A stretch of 7,817 bases of DNA from Acidobacteriaceae bacterium (GTDB taxonomy: Bacteria > Acidobacteriota > Terriglobia > Terriglobales > Acidobacteriaceae), in the NCBI GenBank assembly GCA_003168235.1, contig PMSZ01000380.1, positions 6,010 to 13,826 of the forward strand, read 5' to 3'. The position numbers and the translations under genes are program-made. The notes under the pieces were generated by a model. That model worked only from the letters and a program-made list of their open reading frames with translations. It was not told the origin of the DNA and ran no database searches. This document shows positions 1-6,246 of this stretch, piece after piece. How positions within the stretch are numbered: position 1 is the first letter of the stretch; the number at the start of each line of letters is the position of its first letter.

Positions 1-1046
1 GACGATAGTGCCGAGCGTTTCCAGCGATTGGTGGCTACGCAGACGTAGATATAGTTTGCGTCGGCGCCGATTTGTCCGGCGATGCAAGGGGACGAGGAGC
101 CAGCCGGGGTTGATAGATTTACGTGAAAGCTACCGGTGGTGTAGACGCCGGTGGCGTTGACTTGCAGGTTGCCGCCGGTGACGGTGTTGATGGTTAGTTG
201 TCCGTTGGCATCATTTATCATTCTTACGTTGTTCTGCGTCGCGAAACCATTCAGGTCGATATAGGGTGTCGCGGAGGCGTTGGCCAGATTACCGACATCG
301 GCAGAGCCGTTAGTAGGATCACCGTTAAGTTGAACGTCGCCGAGATAGAGACTGTTTCCGGCGATGTTACCCAGCCCATCAACAGAAAATAGTAAGTCGC
401 CATTTTTGGCATATTGCAGCGCGTATTGCCAGGAGGCGGTGGGGCTGCTGTTTTGGATGAGAACTCCAGTGCCGAGCGCTCCGTAATCCGCGGTATAGAC
501 CGCTCCAATGTAATCTCCGTTGATGTGGTCGAGAACGCCTTCCTGGACGTCGATGCCATAGGTGAGAACGTTCTGGACCGGGTCGACGATGGACGACGCG
601 AATTCTGTCGCGGAGAGGAAGCCGTGTCCCTGGTTCTGGACGTTGATCAGAATTCCTGAGGAGTCGGAGTGCGGGCCGTTCTGGCGGACAAACACATCGA
701 GACCGTCGACTTCGCCGATCTTTCCAGCGGTCCACCAATTGTCTTTGTCGATCGTGACGGACATTCCAGTTTGAGCAGTGGCAGGACCGTTGACCCCGCT
801 GCCGCGCGCGTTTGCGGTGACGGTCGCTGCGGAGCATGGTTTATCGATGCAGTTGAGAGCGACGGGACCAACGACGAGCGGGGGATGATGGGCCTTGGAT
901 TGGGTGGTCTGAGGCTGGGTGATTTGAGCGTTTGTCTGAGCAAAGGCTAAGTGGCTAGTTACAAGCAAGGTCAAGGTTAGGGTCGTTGATAGGAAGATCG
1001 TCGATAAGAAGATCGTCGCTGTGAAAAGCGGGCGGAGACTAGGCAT
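1..1046 (-). CDS. Secreted tail-fibre-like beta-rich protein (3' end cut by window edge)
   Basis: The frame is open from an ATG at 1046 to the left edge (348 codons, no stop), so the gene is 3'-truncated in this window, probably by only a few codons. The ATG follows a good Shine-Dalgarno sequence (GGGAGG, 4 nt upstream). Residues 1-36 form a signal peptide: R5, a long Ile/Leu/Thr hydrophobic core, then AFA before Q37, a typical signal peptidase I site. The mature part is rich in Gly, Asn, Thr and Val with almost no Lys, as in beta-solenoid or phage tail-fibre-like proteins. C-terminal pieces include LLFSVDGLGNI and NYIYVCVATNRWKR; I associate this type of ending with many exported Acidobacteria proteins, where it sits near the C-terminus. 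No enzymatic motif is visible. It is probably an exported surface or extracellular structural protein. Export is well supported; the role is unknown. Confidence 0.72.
   Translation of the reverse strand, partial: MPSLRPLFTATIFLSTIFLSTTLTLTLLVTSHLAFAQTNAQITQPQTTQSKAHHPPLVVGPVALNCIDKPCSAATVTANARGSGVNGPATAQTGMSVTIDKDNWWTAGKIGEVDGLDVFVRQNGPHSDSSGILINVQNQGHGFLSATEFASSIVDPVQNVLTYGIDVQEGVLDHINGDYIGAVYTADYGALGTGVLIQNSSPTASWQYALQYAKNGDLLFSVDGLGNIAGNSLYLGDVQLNGDPTNGSADVGNLANASATPYIDLNGFATQNNVRMINDANGQLTINTVTGGNLQVNATGVYTTGSFHVNLSTPAGSSSPCIAGQIGADANYIYVCVATNRWKRSALS
985..1014 (-). repeat. Two-unit 15-bp tandem repeat in the signal peptide
   Basis: Two adjacent 15-bp units (985-999 and 1000-1014 on the plus strand) differ at 2 positions. 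They encode IFLST twice, at residues 12-21. The duplication lengthens the hydrophobic core of the signal peptide without breaking the frame and looks like a slippage product. Confidence 0.7.
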
Positions 1047-1067
1047 GAGGCCTCCCAAAGTAGTTTC

Positions 1068-1073
1068 ATTATA
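1068..1073 (-). promoter_or_regulatory. Candidate -10 element (TATAAT) for the secreted protein gene
   Basis: The minus strand reads TATAAT, a perfect sigma-70-type -10, 21 nt before the ATG at 1046 and within the 50-bp gap after the amidase stop. No convincing -35 hexamer lies 15-19 nt upstream (CCAACG at 17 nt). It would allow the secreted protein gene to be transcribed separately from the amidase gene, but read-through is equally possible. Confidence 0.3.
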
Positions 1074-1096
1074 GAACGATGGTTTTCGTCCGTTGG

Positions 1097-3721
1097 CTAG
1101 CGGCGCGCGGTTTGCAATTGGGCAACTTTGGCGCGGGAAGATGACTGCTCATAGCGCGCGATTCCCTGATAGAGGGCTTCTGCGATCTGCTGGCGGTAGG
1201 CCGCGCTCTGCAGATTGCGCTCGTCTGCGGGACTGCTGACGAAAGAAATTTCGGTAAGAATGGCGGGCATGGTGGTTCCGGTGAGAACGGCGAAAGAAGA
1301 GTCTTTAATGCCGCGGTTGCGAATGTCCGGACTGCTGGCGGCGAGTGTGGCGTAGAGAGAACGCTGGACGCTCGATGCGAGACGCTGCGATTCCTGAATT
1401 TTTTCATGCAGGCCCGCAGGCGATAGCGAGACAGGCGTGACGTGGGCGGCGATGGCGTCGTCGTTTGTCGCGCCTGCGCGTTTTTCGGCGGCGAGTTCTT
1501 TTGATCCGGGAGCGGAAAACAAGTTCGTGTAATAAGTCTCGACCCCGCGCGCGTTGGCCGAGTTACTGTAGTTGGCGTGCACGGAGACGAACAGATCGGC
1601 TTGCGCCTGGTTGGCGATGTCGGCGCGCTGATCGAGCGGAAGATAGGTGTCGCTGGTGCGAGTGAACATTACTTCAGAGCCAAGACGCGTTTGCAGCAGC
1701 TTGCCGAGGCGCTCGGTGACATCGAGAACGAGATCTTTTTCCAGCAAACCCTGGCGCCCGACGGTGCCGAGGTCCCAACCGCCGTGTCCCGCGTCGAGCA
1801 CGATGCGGAATTTGCCGGTCTTAGCGGGGATGGCATGGTCGACTTTTGCGGCCAAAGTTTTCTCGGGGAGCGCGGCCACGGCTTTGGGGGTTATCGGAGT
1901 ATAGCGGTCCGAAGCACCGTGGGTCGCCGCGAGGTTGTTGTTGCTGCCGCGCAGATCGGCACTGTGAGCGTCCGTATTGCGCAGTTCGACGACCAGGCGA
2001 TACGGGTTCGACTCCATGCTGACGGAGAAGTTCGATCCGTCTTTGGTGTCAAGCACGATTCTTGTGACTCCGGCGACGGGTTGGGCGACGCGGACGCGAG
2101 TCAGGGAAGCGTCGCCGACGTCCATGGTTTTGCCATCCAATTCATGCAAAAGAACGGTGTCGTGCAGATCGAAGTAGATGCGCTCGGGCGACATCAGACG
2201 ATGCACTTCGTAGGGGACCTGGTCCTGCATGTCGATGACGACCGTGCTGCCGATCGACGATGACCAGTGGCGAATACCGGTGACCTTCGGCAGCGCAGCC
2301 AGTTTATCTTCGGCGACGGCGGTGAGCGGAGCAGACGGGGAATCCGCCCTTCCCGGGTCCATGAGATTATCGGCGACCGCGGGCGTCGGAACATTTGTAG
2401 GAGGCGCGGGTGGCGCGGTCGCCGCAGGCGCGATGGCGGCTTCGGTCGTGGCTTCCTTCTTTGCTTCGGTTTTGGGGAGCGCTTTTGTCCCGCCAACCTC
2501 CATGCCGTACCAGGCTCCGGCGGAAAACAGAGCAGCGATCGCGATCAGACCCATGACTACGTTGAGTCCGGGGCGGGAAGTGGAAGCGAGGGGCGCGCGG
2601 TAGGGAAATGAGAGCAGCTGCGGTCGCGGCGCGGGAACTGGATCGGCGTGGCCGATCGCGAAGCTGTCTGGCGCATCGTCTTCCTGTTCCTGCAACTCAT
2701 TGAGTGACTGGTCCGCAAAGGCAAAGACAGGCCCGGGCAATTCGTCCGTGGGCGGGGGAATTGCCGCTGTTTGCGAGAGCAGTTTGAGTTCTGATTCTGT
2801 GGTTGGGATCGGCGCCGCGGCGGAAGACTGGGCATGCCCCGTCTCTGCCGCGAAGTTGATTTCAGGAGTAACAATTTCGGCGGCAATTACCGGGATGTTT
2901 ATTTCCGGGATCTCTATTTCCGAGTTGTCGATCAAAGCTGCGCTAACATACGTAGCCGCCGGCTTGGTTCCCAGGACTTCCTTGGTTCCCAGAACTTCGT
3001 TGACTACCCCTGACAGCCAGTGAAAGCGGCGATCCTGATCTCCTGGTTTGAGCGCGGAGAGGATGAGCTCGGCAAACAGATCGAAGCAGCGAACGTCATG
3101 ATCGGTGAAGGCGTGAACGGATTTGGAGAAAGCCTGTAGCACGCCGAGCTGCTGGCGGCGGCCCTGCAGAGGAATCAATACCGTAGAGCGCGCTCCCAGG
3201 GCGCGGGCCACGTCAAGTTCCACGCGGCTGTCCACGTCGCAGTTGTCGCAGCGCAGAACGCGGCCGGTTTCGAGGCAATCCTGCAGAAACTCGGAGTCGC
3301 CGATCAGGCTGATGCCGAGCGGAATGATAAGTCTGCCCGCGGCAGCGCGGCACAGCATCTCCTGAGCTTCGGCGGGCGAGCCATCGGGTGAACCATCATT
3401 GGATCGGTTCGGCTCGGATTGTTGCGCAAGGGCGATCACAACCCCATCGGCCTGGGTGATCGATTGGGCGCGGTCGCAGATCAGTTGCAGAACTTCATCC
3501 TGCATGAAGCGTTCGGTTTCAATCAGGTCGCTGGCGGCGGCATATCCGGAAGCGATGCAGCGATCTTGTATGTGCTCGTGGAATTCAGAGAAGGCGAGCA
3601 GAGCGTGCAGGGCTTCCTGGTGTGCGATGGATTCGAGGACGCGGTTGCCCTCCAGCAGCGGAGATCCAGGGTCGAGCGTTGGCGGCGTTTCCCAGTGAAC
3701 TCGGGTTGGGGTGGCGCTCAT
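1097..3721 (-). CDS. Membrane-anchored N-acetylmuramoyl-L-alanine amidase with N-terminal GAF and AMIN domains
   Basis: This 874-aa protein should cleave the MurNAc-L-Ala amide bond in peptidoglycan. Domains in order: a helical N-terminus (about 25-85); a GAF-like domain (about 75-225, with RCDNC at 157-161 and STVLIPLQGR at 179-188); an acidic, Pro-rich linker (about 230-380); one membrane segment (about 386-405); an Ala/Pro/Thr-rich spacer; an AMIN domain (about 479-582); and Amidase_3 (about 637-856). The zinc site of the family is intact: H645 in DAGHGG, E661 in LLEKD and H715 in SVHAN. The catalytic Glu is E824 in LTEISF. Family amidases usually have only a signal peptide, so the 385-residue cytoplasmic part with a GAF fold is unusual. 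The membrane segment must act as a signal anchor, placing AMIN and the amidase in the periplasm. AMIN domains are known to target cell-wall structures or secretin complexes. The ATG at 3721 has a weak ribosome binding site, but an in-frame TAA closely precedes it and no better start is seen. The GAF ligand is unknown. Confidence 0.9.
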   Translation of the reverse strand: MSATPTRVHWETPPTLDPGSPLLEGNRVLESIAHQEALHALLAFSEFHEHIQDRCIASGYAAASDLIETERFMQDEVLQLICDRAQSITQADGVVIALAQQSEPNRSNDGSPDGSPAEAQEMLCRAAAGRLIIPLGISLIGDSEFLQDCLETGRVLRCDNCDVDSRVELDVARALGARSTVLIPLQGRRQQLGVLQAFSKSVHAFTDHDVRCFDLFAELILSALKPGDQDRRFHWLSGVVNEVLGTKEVLGTKPAATYVSAALIDNSEIEIPEINIPVIAAEIVTPEINFAAETGHAQSSAAAPIPTTESELKLLSQTAAIPPPTDELPGPVFAFADQSLNELQEQEDDAPDSFAIGHADPVPAPRPQLLSFPYRAPLASTSRPGLNVVMGLIAIAALFSAGAWYGMEVGGTKALPKTEAKKEATTEAAIAPAATAPPAPPTNVPTPAVADNLMDPGRADSPSAPLTAVAEDKLAALPKVTGIRHWSSSIGSTVVIDMQDQVPYEVHRLMSPERIYFDLHDTVLLHELDGKTMDVGDASLTRVRVAQPVAGVTRIVLDTKDGSNFSVSMESNPYRLVVELRNTDAHSADLRGSNNNLAATHGASDRYTPITPKAVAALPEKTLAAKVDHAIPAKTGKFRIVLDAGHGGWDLGTVGRQGLLEKDLVLDVTERLGKLLQTRLGSEVMFTRTSDTYLPLDQRADIANQAQADLFVSVHANYSNSANARGVETYYTNLFSAPGSKELAAEKRAGATNDDAIAAHVTPVSLSPAGLHEKIQESQRLASSVQRSLYATLAASSPDIRNRGIKDSSFAVLTGTTMPAILTEISFVSSPADERNLQSAAYRQQIAEALYQGIARYEQSSSRAKVAQLQTARR
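2960..2998 (-). repeat. Two-unit 18-bp tandem repeat in the amidase linker
   Basis: Two adjacent 18-bp copies (plus-strand unit cttggttcccaggacttc at 2963-2980, then 2981-2998, one mismatch) encode VLGTKE/VLGTKP at residues 243-254. They sit just after the GAF domain. The frame is kept, consistent with slippage in an unconstrained linker. Confidence 0.75.
3374..3397 (-). repeat. Two-unit 12-bp tandem repeat in the GAF region
   Basis: Two 12-bp units (gggcgagccatc and gggtgaaccatc, 2 mismatches) encode DGSP-DGSP at residues 109-116, in a probable surface loop of the GAF domain. Confidence 0.6.
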
Positions 3722-3870
3722 GCGTATGCTGTCCGGATTACGGGAAGCCAGTATTTATCGTATGCGGGGCATGGCGGAGGGCTCATTGACGGTCTTGGTT
3801 CCGCGCAACCAGTTCCGTCCGCCTGTCGCATCGCAACTTTCAGCCTAATAGTCTTTCGGGAGGGGCCGCA

Positions 3871-4062
3871 ATGTCCATTGGTACATGGCCTACCGGGGGT
3901 AGCTGCAATTCGGTCGTCCCAAAACATCTTGACCGCACAGTTCAGAGGCGAACACCGAGGACAGGATTCGGCGATGTACGACCCTTCAGATTTTGCTCTT
4001 GGCCTGGATTCATCCTAGTCTGTGAAAGCTACAGAGACGCACTCTCGGAGATGGAACAATAG
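3871..4062 (+). CDS. Possible 63-aa leader ORF ahead of the zinc-motif gene
   Basis: An ATG at 3871 lies 5 nt after GGGAGGGG (3858-3865), the best ribosome binding site on this strand in the region. The frame runs 63 codons to a TAG at 4060-4062, one base before the ATG of the next gene at 4064, a layout compatible with translational coupling. Against a real protein: the product (MSIGTWPTGG at its start, FRFCSWPGFILVCESYRD near its end) matches no family I know and shows no domain, signal peptide or clear composition bias. It may be a regulatory leader, a small unknown protein or chance. Confidence 0.25.
   Translation: MSIGTWPTGGSCNSVVPKHLDRTVQRRTPRTGFGDVRPFRFCSWPGFILVCESYRDALSEMEQ
3890..3902. 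promoter_or_regulatory. Palindrome CTACC-GGG-GGTAG in the divergent spacer
   Basis: A perfect 5-bp inverted repeat with a 3-nt centre lies about 160 bp before the zinc-motif gene and 20 nt inside the possible leader ORF. It could be a protein-binding half-site pair, or a short GC-rich hairpin in the transcript near the ribosome binding site. No T-run follows on either strand, so it is not a standard intrinsic terminator. Confidence 0.3.
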
Positions 4063-4063
4063 G

Positions 4064-4405
4064 ATGAACAACACAGGCGAGCCGAAGATATTCGCGAGGC
4101 CAAAGAAATCGGACTGGTGGGGTGCAACGGTGGCACACAGACTGGCAGGAGCGGCGGTGTCGGCGTTTCGCGGATGTTGGCACGAGAAGATGAGCTGGCC
4201 GATCGGGGTGCAGGGATATTCCTATCAGGTATGTCTAGGATGCGGCGCGAAGCGGTTGTTTGACGAGACGATGTTCAGCGCTTATGGACCGTTCCGGTAT
4301 GACTTGCAGGAACTGGCGGCGTGGGGCGAGTGCGAATCACAGTCCGCACGCATGGGAAAAATGCCGGAAAAAGTGCGGGAAGGAGTCCAGCAGCGGCCGT
4401 CGTGA
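4064..4405 (+). CDS. Small hypothetical protein with a CxH...CxxC putative zinc motif
   Basis: The 113-aa product has a conserved-looking core: CWHEKMSWP (C38, H40), then YQVCLGCGAKRLFD (C57, C60), then YGPFRYDL. The four ligands C-x-H-x16-C-x2-C suggest a single zinc site of zinc-ribbon or knuckle type. I associate this core, with its SWP and CLxCG pieces, with a set of short uncharacterised Acidobacteria proteins; that is recall, not a search. The N-terminus is basic and there is no signal peptide or membrane segment, so it is probably cytoplasmic. I chose the ATG at 4064. A GTG at 4022 would add 14 residues with no better ribosome binding site and would overlap the leader ORF; upstream of 4064 there is GGAG at 4047-4050, a rather long 13 nt away. 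It is the only plus-strand gene here and converges on the epimerase gene, leaving 61 bp between the two stops without a clear terminator. Nucleic-acid or protein binding is possible but not shown. Confidence 0.75.
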   Translation: MNNTGEPKIFARPKKSDWWGATVAHRLAGAAVSAFRGCWHEKMSWPIGVQGYSYQVCLGCGAKRLFDETMFSAYGPFRYDLQELAAWGECESQSARMGKMPEKVREGVQQRPS

Positions 4406-4466
4406 TACTCGAACGCGACCCTGATGCGCGGCTCTACCTAAGAAACCAGCGGGCTCCACTCGAAAA

Positions 4467-5423
4467 TCAGGCTCCAACCGGCTGGCGTTGAGTGGTGTAC
4501 CACTCTACAGTCCGGCGTAGCCCGTCTTCGAAGTTCACCAGGACCTTGTATCGCAGGTGCTTTTCTGCCTGGCTGATGTCGGCGAGCGAATGCTTGATGT
4601 CGCCGCGGCGCTCGGGAGCGTATTTGACCGAGCCGGTGTAGCCGGTAAGTTGTTTCAAGGCCTCGAAGACCTCATTGAGCGTGATACGGCGGCCGGTGGC
4701 GCAGTTGAAGACGCGTCCGGCACACTCTGAGGCGGGGGCAGAGCAGGCCAGCAAATTAGCGGAGACAGCGTTGTCGATATAGGTGAAATCGCGGCTGGTT
4801 TGGCCATCACCAAAAATTGTCGGCTGTTCTCCACGGAGCATTTGCATGCTGAACTTGGCGAGCACGCCGGAGTATTGCGACGAAGGATCCTGGCGCGGTC
4901 CGAAAATATTGAAGTAGCGCAGGCAGACGGTTTCAAGGCCGTAGCAGCGGTAGAACGAAGTCATGTAAAGCTCGCTGGCCAACTTCGCGACGGCGTAGGG
5001 CGAGATGGGATTGGGAGTCATGGCTTCATATTTCGGAAGCGTCGGGGTATCTCCATAGGCTGAAGAGGATGCGGCATAGACGACGCGCTTCACCTTAGCA
5101 TCGCGTGCCGCTACTAGAACGTTGACGGTGCCGTCGACATTGGCGCGGTTGCTGCCGATCGGGTCGAGCACGGATTTCGGCACGGACGGGATCGCGGCCT
5201 GATGCAGCACGTAATCGACGCCTTCGCAGGCCTCGCGCAGGGAGTCGAGATCAAGAATGTCAATTTGGCGAAAGTCGATCCTGCTGAGTACCTCGGTAAG
5301 GTTCTCACGGCGGCCGGTGGCAAAATTATCGATGCCGCGAACCTCGTCGCCCCGATCCAAGAGAGCCCGCACCAGCGAGGACCCGATGAAGCCAGCGGCT
5401 CCAGTCACCAGATATTTAGCCAT
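4467..5423 (-). CDS. NAD-dependent sugar-nucleotide epimerase/dehydratase (extended SDR; UDP-GlcNAc/UDP-Glc 4-epimerase-like)
   Basis: A 318-aa complete extended short-chain dehydrogenase. The Rossmann glycine motif GAAGFIGS is at 8-15, with D32 placed to bind the NAD ribose. HQAAIPSV (74-81) and the SSS block (119-121) follow, and the catalytic YxxxK is Y143-K147. RYFNIFGPRQDP (169-180) and GDGQTSRDFTYIDN (205-218) are substrate-side motifs typical of the GalE/WbpP branch. The RQDP and TSRDF versions resemble WbpP-type UDP-GlcNAc 4-epimerases more than classical GalE, but subfamily and substrate cannot be fixed by eye. It is cytoplasmic and would supply sugar nucleotides for lipopolysaccharide, exopolysaccharide or glycan assembly. 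No glycosyltransferase neighbours it, so it stands alone. The ATG at 5423 fits the family start exactly (glycine motif at residue 8) but has no Shine-Dalgarno sequence. Confidence 0.9.
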   Translation of the reverse strand: MAKYLVTGAAGFIGSSLVRALLDRGDEVRGIDNFATGRRENLTEVLSRIDFRQIDILDLDSLREACEGVDYVLHQAAIPSVPKSVLDPIGSNRANVDGTVNVLVAARDAKVKRVVYAASSSAYGDTPTLPKYEAMTPNPISPYAVAKLASELYMTSFYRCYGLETVCLRYFNIFGPRQDPSSQYSGVLAKFSMQMLRGEQPTIFGDGQTSRDFTYIDNAVSANLLACSAPASECAGRVFNCATGRRITLNEVFEALKQLTGYTGSVKYAPERRGDIKHSLADISQAEKHLRYKVLVNFEDGLRRTVEWYTTQRQPVGA

Positions 5424-5431
5424 AGACTTTT

Positions 5432-5437
5432 ATGATA
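5432..5437 (-). promoter_or_regulatory. Candidate -10 element close to the epimerase start
   Basis: The minus strand reads TATCAT (5 of 6 to TATAAT), ending 8 nt before the ATG at 5423. Initiation from it would give a leaderless or nearly leaderless mRNA, which would fit the absence of a ribosome binding site. No good -35 is seen at 15-19 nt, so this is a weak call. Confidence 0.25.
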
Positions 5438-5448
5438 ACGGATGGATT

Positions 5449-5467
5449 GGCCAGACGACGCATGGCC
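5449..5467. promoter_or_regulatory. Inverted repeat GGCCA-N9-TGGCC upstream of the epimerase
   Basis: Two 5-bp arms (5449-5453 and 5463-5467) are separated by 9 nt, 26-44 bp upstream of the epimerase ATG, where a repressor or activator site would be expected. The arms are short and the composition GC-rich, so chance is not excluded. Confidence 0.2.
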
Positions 5468-5506
5468 ACCGTGACCGGAGTAACTCTTCTTGACCTCTCC
5501 GGAGCC

Positions 5507-5574
5507 CACCAAACGGGTTGCTAGCCATGGTGCCTTATGGGGGAGGGTTTTATGGCCGGCGAACCCGTTTGGTG
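5507..5574. repeat. Long inverted repeat spanning the pilZ stop codon
   Basis: CACCAAACGGGTT (5507-5519) and AACCCGTTTGGTG (5562-5574) are perfect 13-bp inverted arms. With one bulged base the pairing continues inward through 5520-5528 and 5552-5560 (one mismatch, one G-T pair), leaving a loop of about 23 nt. The right arm encodes the last residues of the PilZ protein (TKRV) and the left arm lies downstream of its TAA (5550-5552). In the pilZ transcript this would be a strong stem-loop around the stop codon. No T-run follows it, so it is not a classical intrinsic terminator; it may stabilise the 3' end or be the trace of an inverted duplication. Confidence 0.65.
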
Positions 5575-6185
5575 ATCTCGTGAAATTGGTCGCGCGAGAG
5601 CAGTGATTCCTTGCGAAAAAACTCTGTTACCTCTTTGAGAAGGGCCCTGGCATCGGCCGGTTGCGGAGAATCGTCAGGCAGATTCTCCTGCGGCGGGGTG
5701 GATGCGAAAGCGGTGCTCCCGGAGAGCGCAGCGAGCAGTCGATTCAATTGCTTGGCTTCCTGAGGCACCAGCTCAGCGAAGAGAATGCCCATGCCCAGGG
5801 CCGGATACGAAGTACGAACCTCGCCTGAAACCAGAATGCGGATGCCGTACGATTTGAGCACAAGATGCACTTTTGTGCCGATGGGAAATGTGTTGCTCAT
5901 TTCCACATAGCAGCCGTGCTGGCTGATATCCGTGATGGTTCCCCAGAGACGCGTGTCGCTGCCGTCGACCACAAACTCCGCGCTGCCCGAACAGCGAATA
6001 CGGGGGCTTTTTCGCCGTTCTTTCCAATCGCCGGCATTGGCATTGGTGTCTGGGGTTGAGGCCGGGGTTGAAGGCGCGATTTCCGCTCGGTCGGCCTTCA
6101 GGCGCCGAAGATAGCTCGCGCCGTCATCACCCTTGCTCGATTCTGACGAGAAGTCAGGGTAATCGGAAATAACATTCGGGTTCAC
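5550..6185 (-). CDS. PilZ-domain protein, probable cyclic-di-GMP effector
   Basis: A 211-aa cytoplasmic protein with one PilZ domain at about residues 56-153, counted from the GTG at 6185. Both parts of the c-di-GMP site are present: the RxxxR block in ERRKSPR (R58, R62) and DISQHG (D86, S88, G91). PilZ domains with these residues usually bind c-di-GMP and pass the signal to motility, adhesion or polysaccharide machinery. The N-terminal 55 residues are acidic/polar and Thr/Pro-rich, probably disordered; the C-terminal 50 contain a Pro-rich stretch and then a charged helix ending KRVRRP. There is no output domain, so it must act through a partner. I chose GTG because GGAGGG lies 7 nt upstream (6193-6198); a TTG at 6206 would add 7 residues but puts this Shine-Dalgarno inside the gene. 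It follows engB by 61 bp, and its stop is embedded in a long inverted repeat. Confidence 0.85.
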   Translation of the reverse strand: MNPNVISDYPDFSSESSKGDDGASYLRRLKADRAEIAPSTPASTPDTNANAGDWKERRKSPRIRCSGSAEFVVDGSDTRLWGTITDISQHGCYVEMSNTFPIGTKVHLVLKSYGIRILVSGEVRTSYPALGMGILFAELVPQEAKQLNRLLAALSGSTAFASTPPQENLPDDSPQPADARALLKEVTEFFRKESLLSRDQFHEITKRVRRP

Positions 6186-6192
6186 AAGGCCG

Positions 6193-6198
6193 CCCTCC
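6193..6198 (-). promoter_or_regulatory. Shine-Dalgarno sequence deciding the PilZ start
   Basis: GGAGGG on the minus strand, 7 nt before the GTG at 6185. It favours GTG over the longer TTG start at 6206. Confidence 0.6.
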
Positions 6199-6246
6199 GG
6201 TGGCAAGTCTTTCCATCAGAGGGAATCGGCAGATGGCGGGAGGACT

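Larger units (their letters stand above)
3722..4063. other. 342-bp divergent spacer between the amidase and the zinc-motif protein gene
   Basis: The two flanking genes are transcribed away from each other, so both promoters should lie here. I see no matched -35/-10 pair on either strand. TTGACG at 3786 and TTGACC at 3929 on the plus strand have no -10 at proper spacing. On the minus strand an AT-rich stretch (CGATAAATAC, near 3751-3760) is the only -10-like site towards the amidase. The spacer also holds a short reading frame with a strong ribosome binding site (3871-4062) and a perfect short palindrome (3890-3902), listed separately. No tRNA or known riboswitch could be recognised. Confidence 0.55.

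Noticed and set aside
379..837. 152-codon Arg-rich minus-strand frame inside the first gene
   Set aside because: It is an out-of-frame reading of the secreted protein gene. The Arg/His/Pro-rich composition is typical of a shifted frame, and the frame from 1046 has a signal peptide and a Shine-Dalgarno sequence.
1577..2263. 228-codon plus-strand open frame inside the amidase gene
   Set aside because: It lies wholly antisense to a gene with clear AMIN and amidase motifs. Its product shows no domain, and long antisense frames are expected in GC-rich coding DNA.
3929..3957. TTGACC as a -35 element for the plus-strand gene
   Set aside because: No -10-like hexamer occurs 15-19 nt downstream (ACACCG at 17 nt).
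3419..4018. 199-codon plus-strand open frame running from the amidase 5' end into the spacer
   Set aside because: Its first half mirrors the GAF coding sequence, and no domain or good ribosome binding site supports it.
4406..4466. Bidirectional terminator between the convergent zinc-motif and epimerase genes
   Set aside because: The repeated GGCTC elements are direct rather than inverted, the CCTGAT/ATCAGG arms are far apart, and no T-run is present.
6193..6243. CCTCC just after the engB stop pairing with the GGAGG of the PilZ ribosome binding site
   Set aside because: Only 5 bp can pair over about 40 nt; this is too weak and too common to call a regulatory structure.
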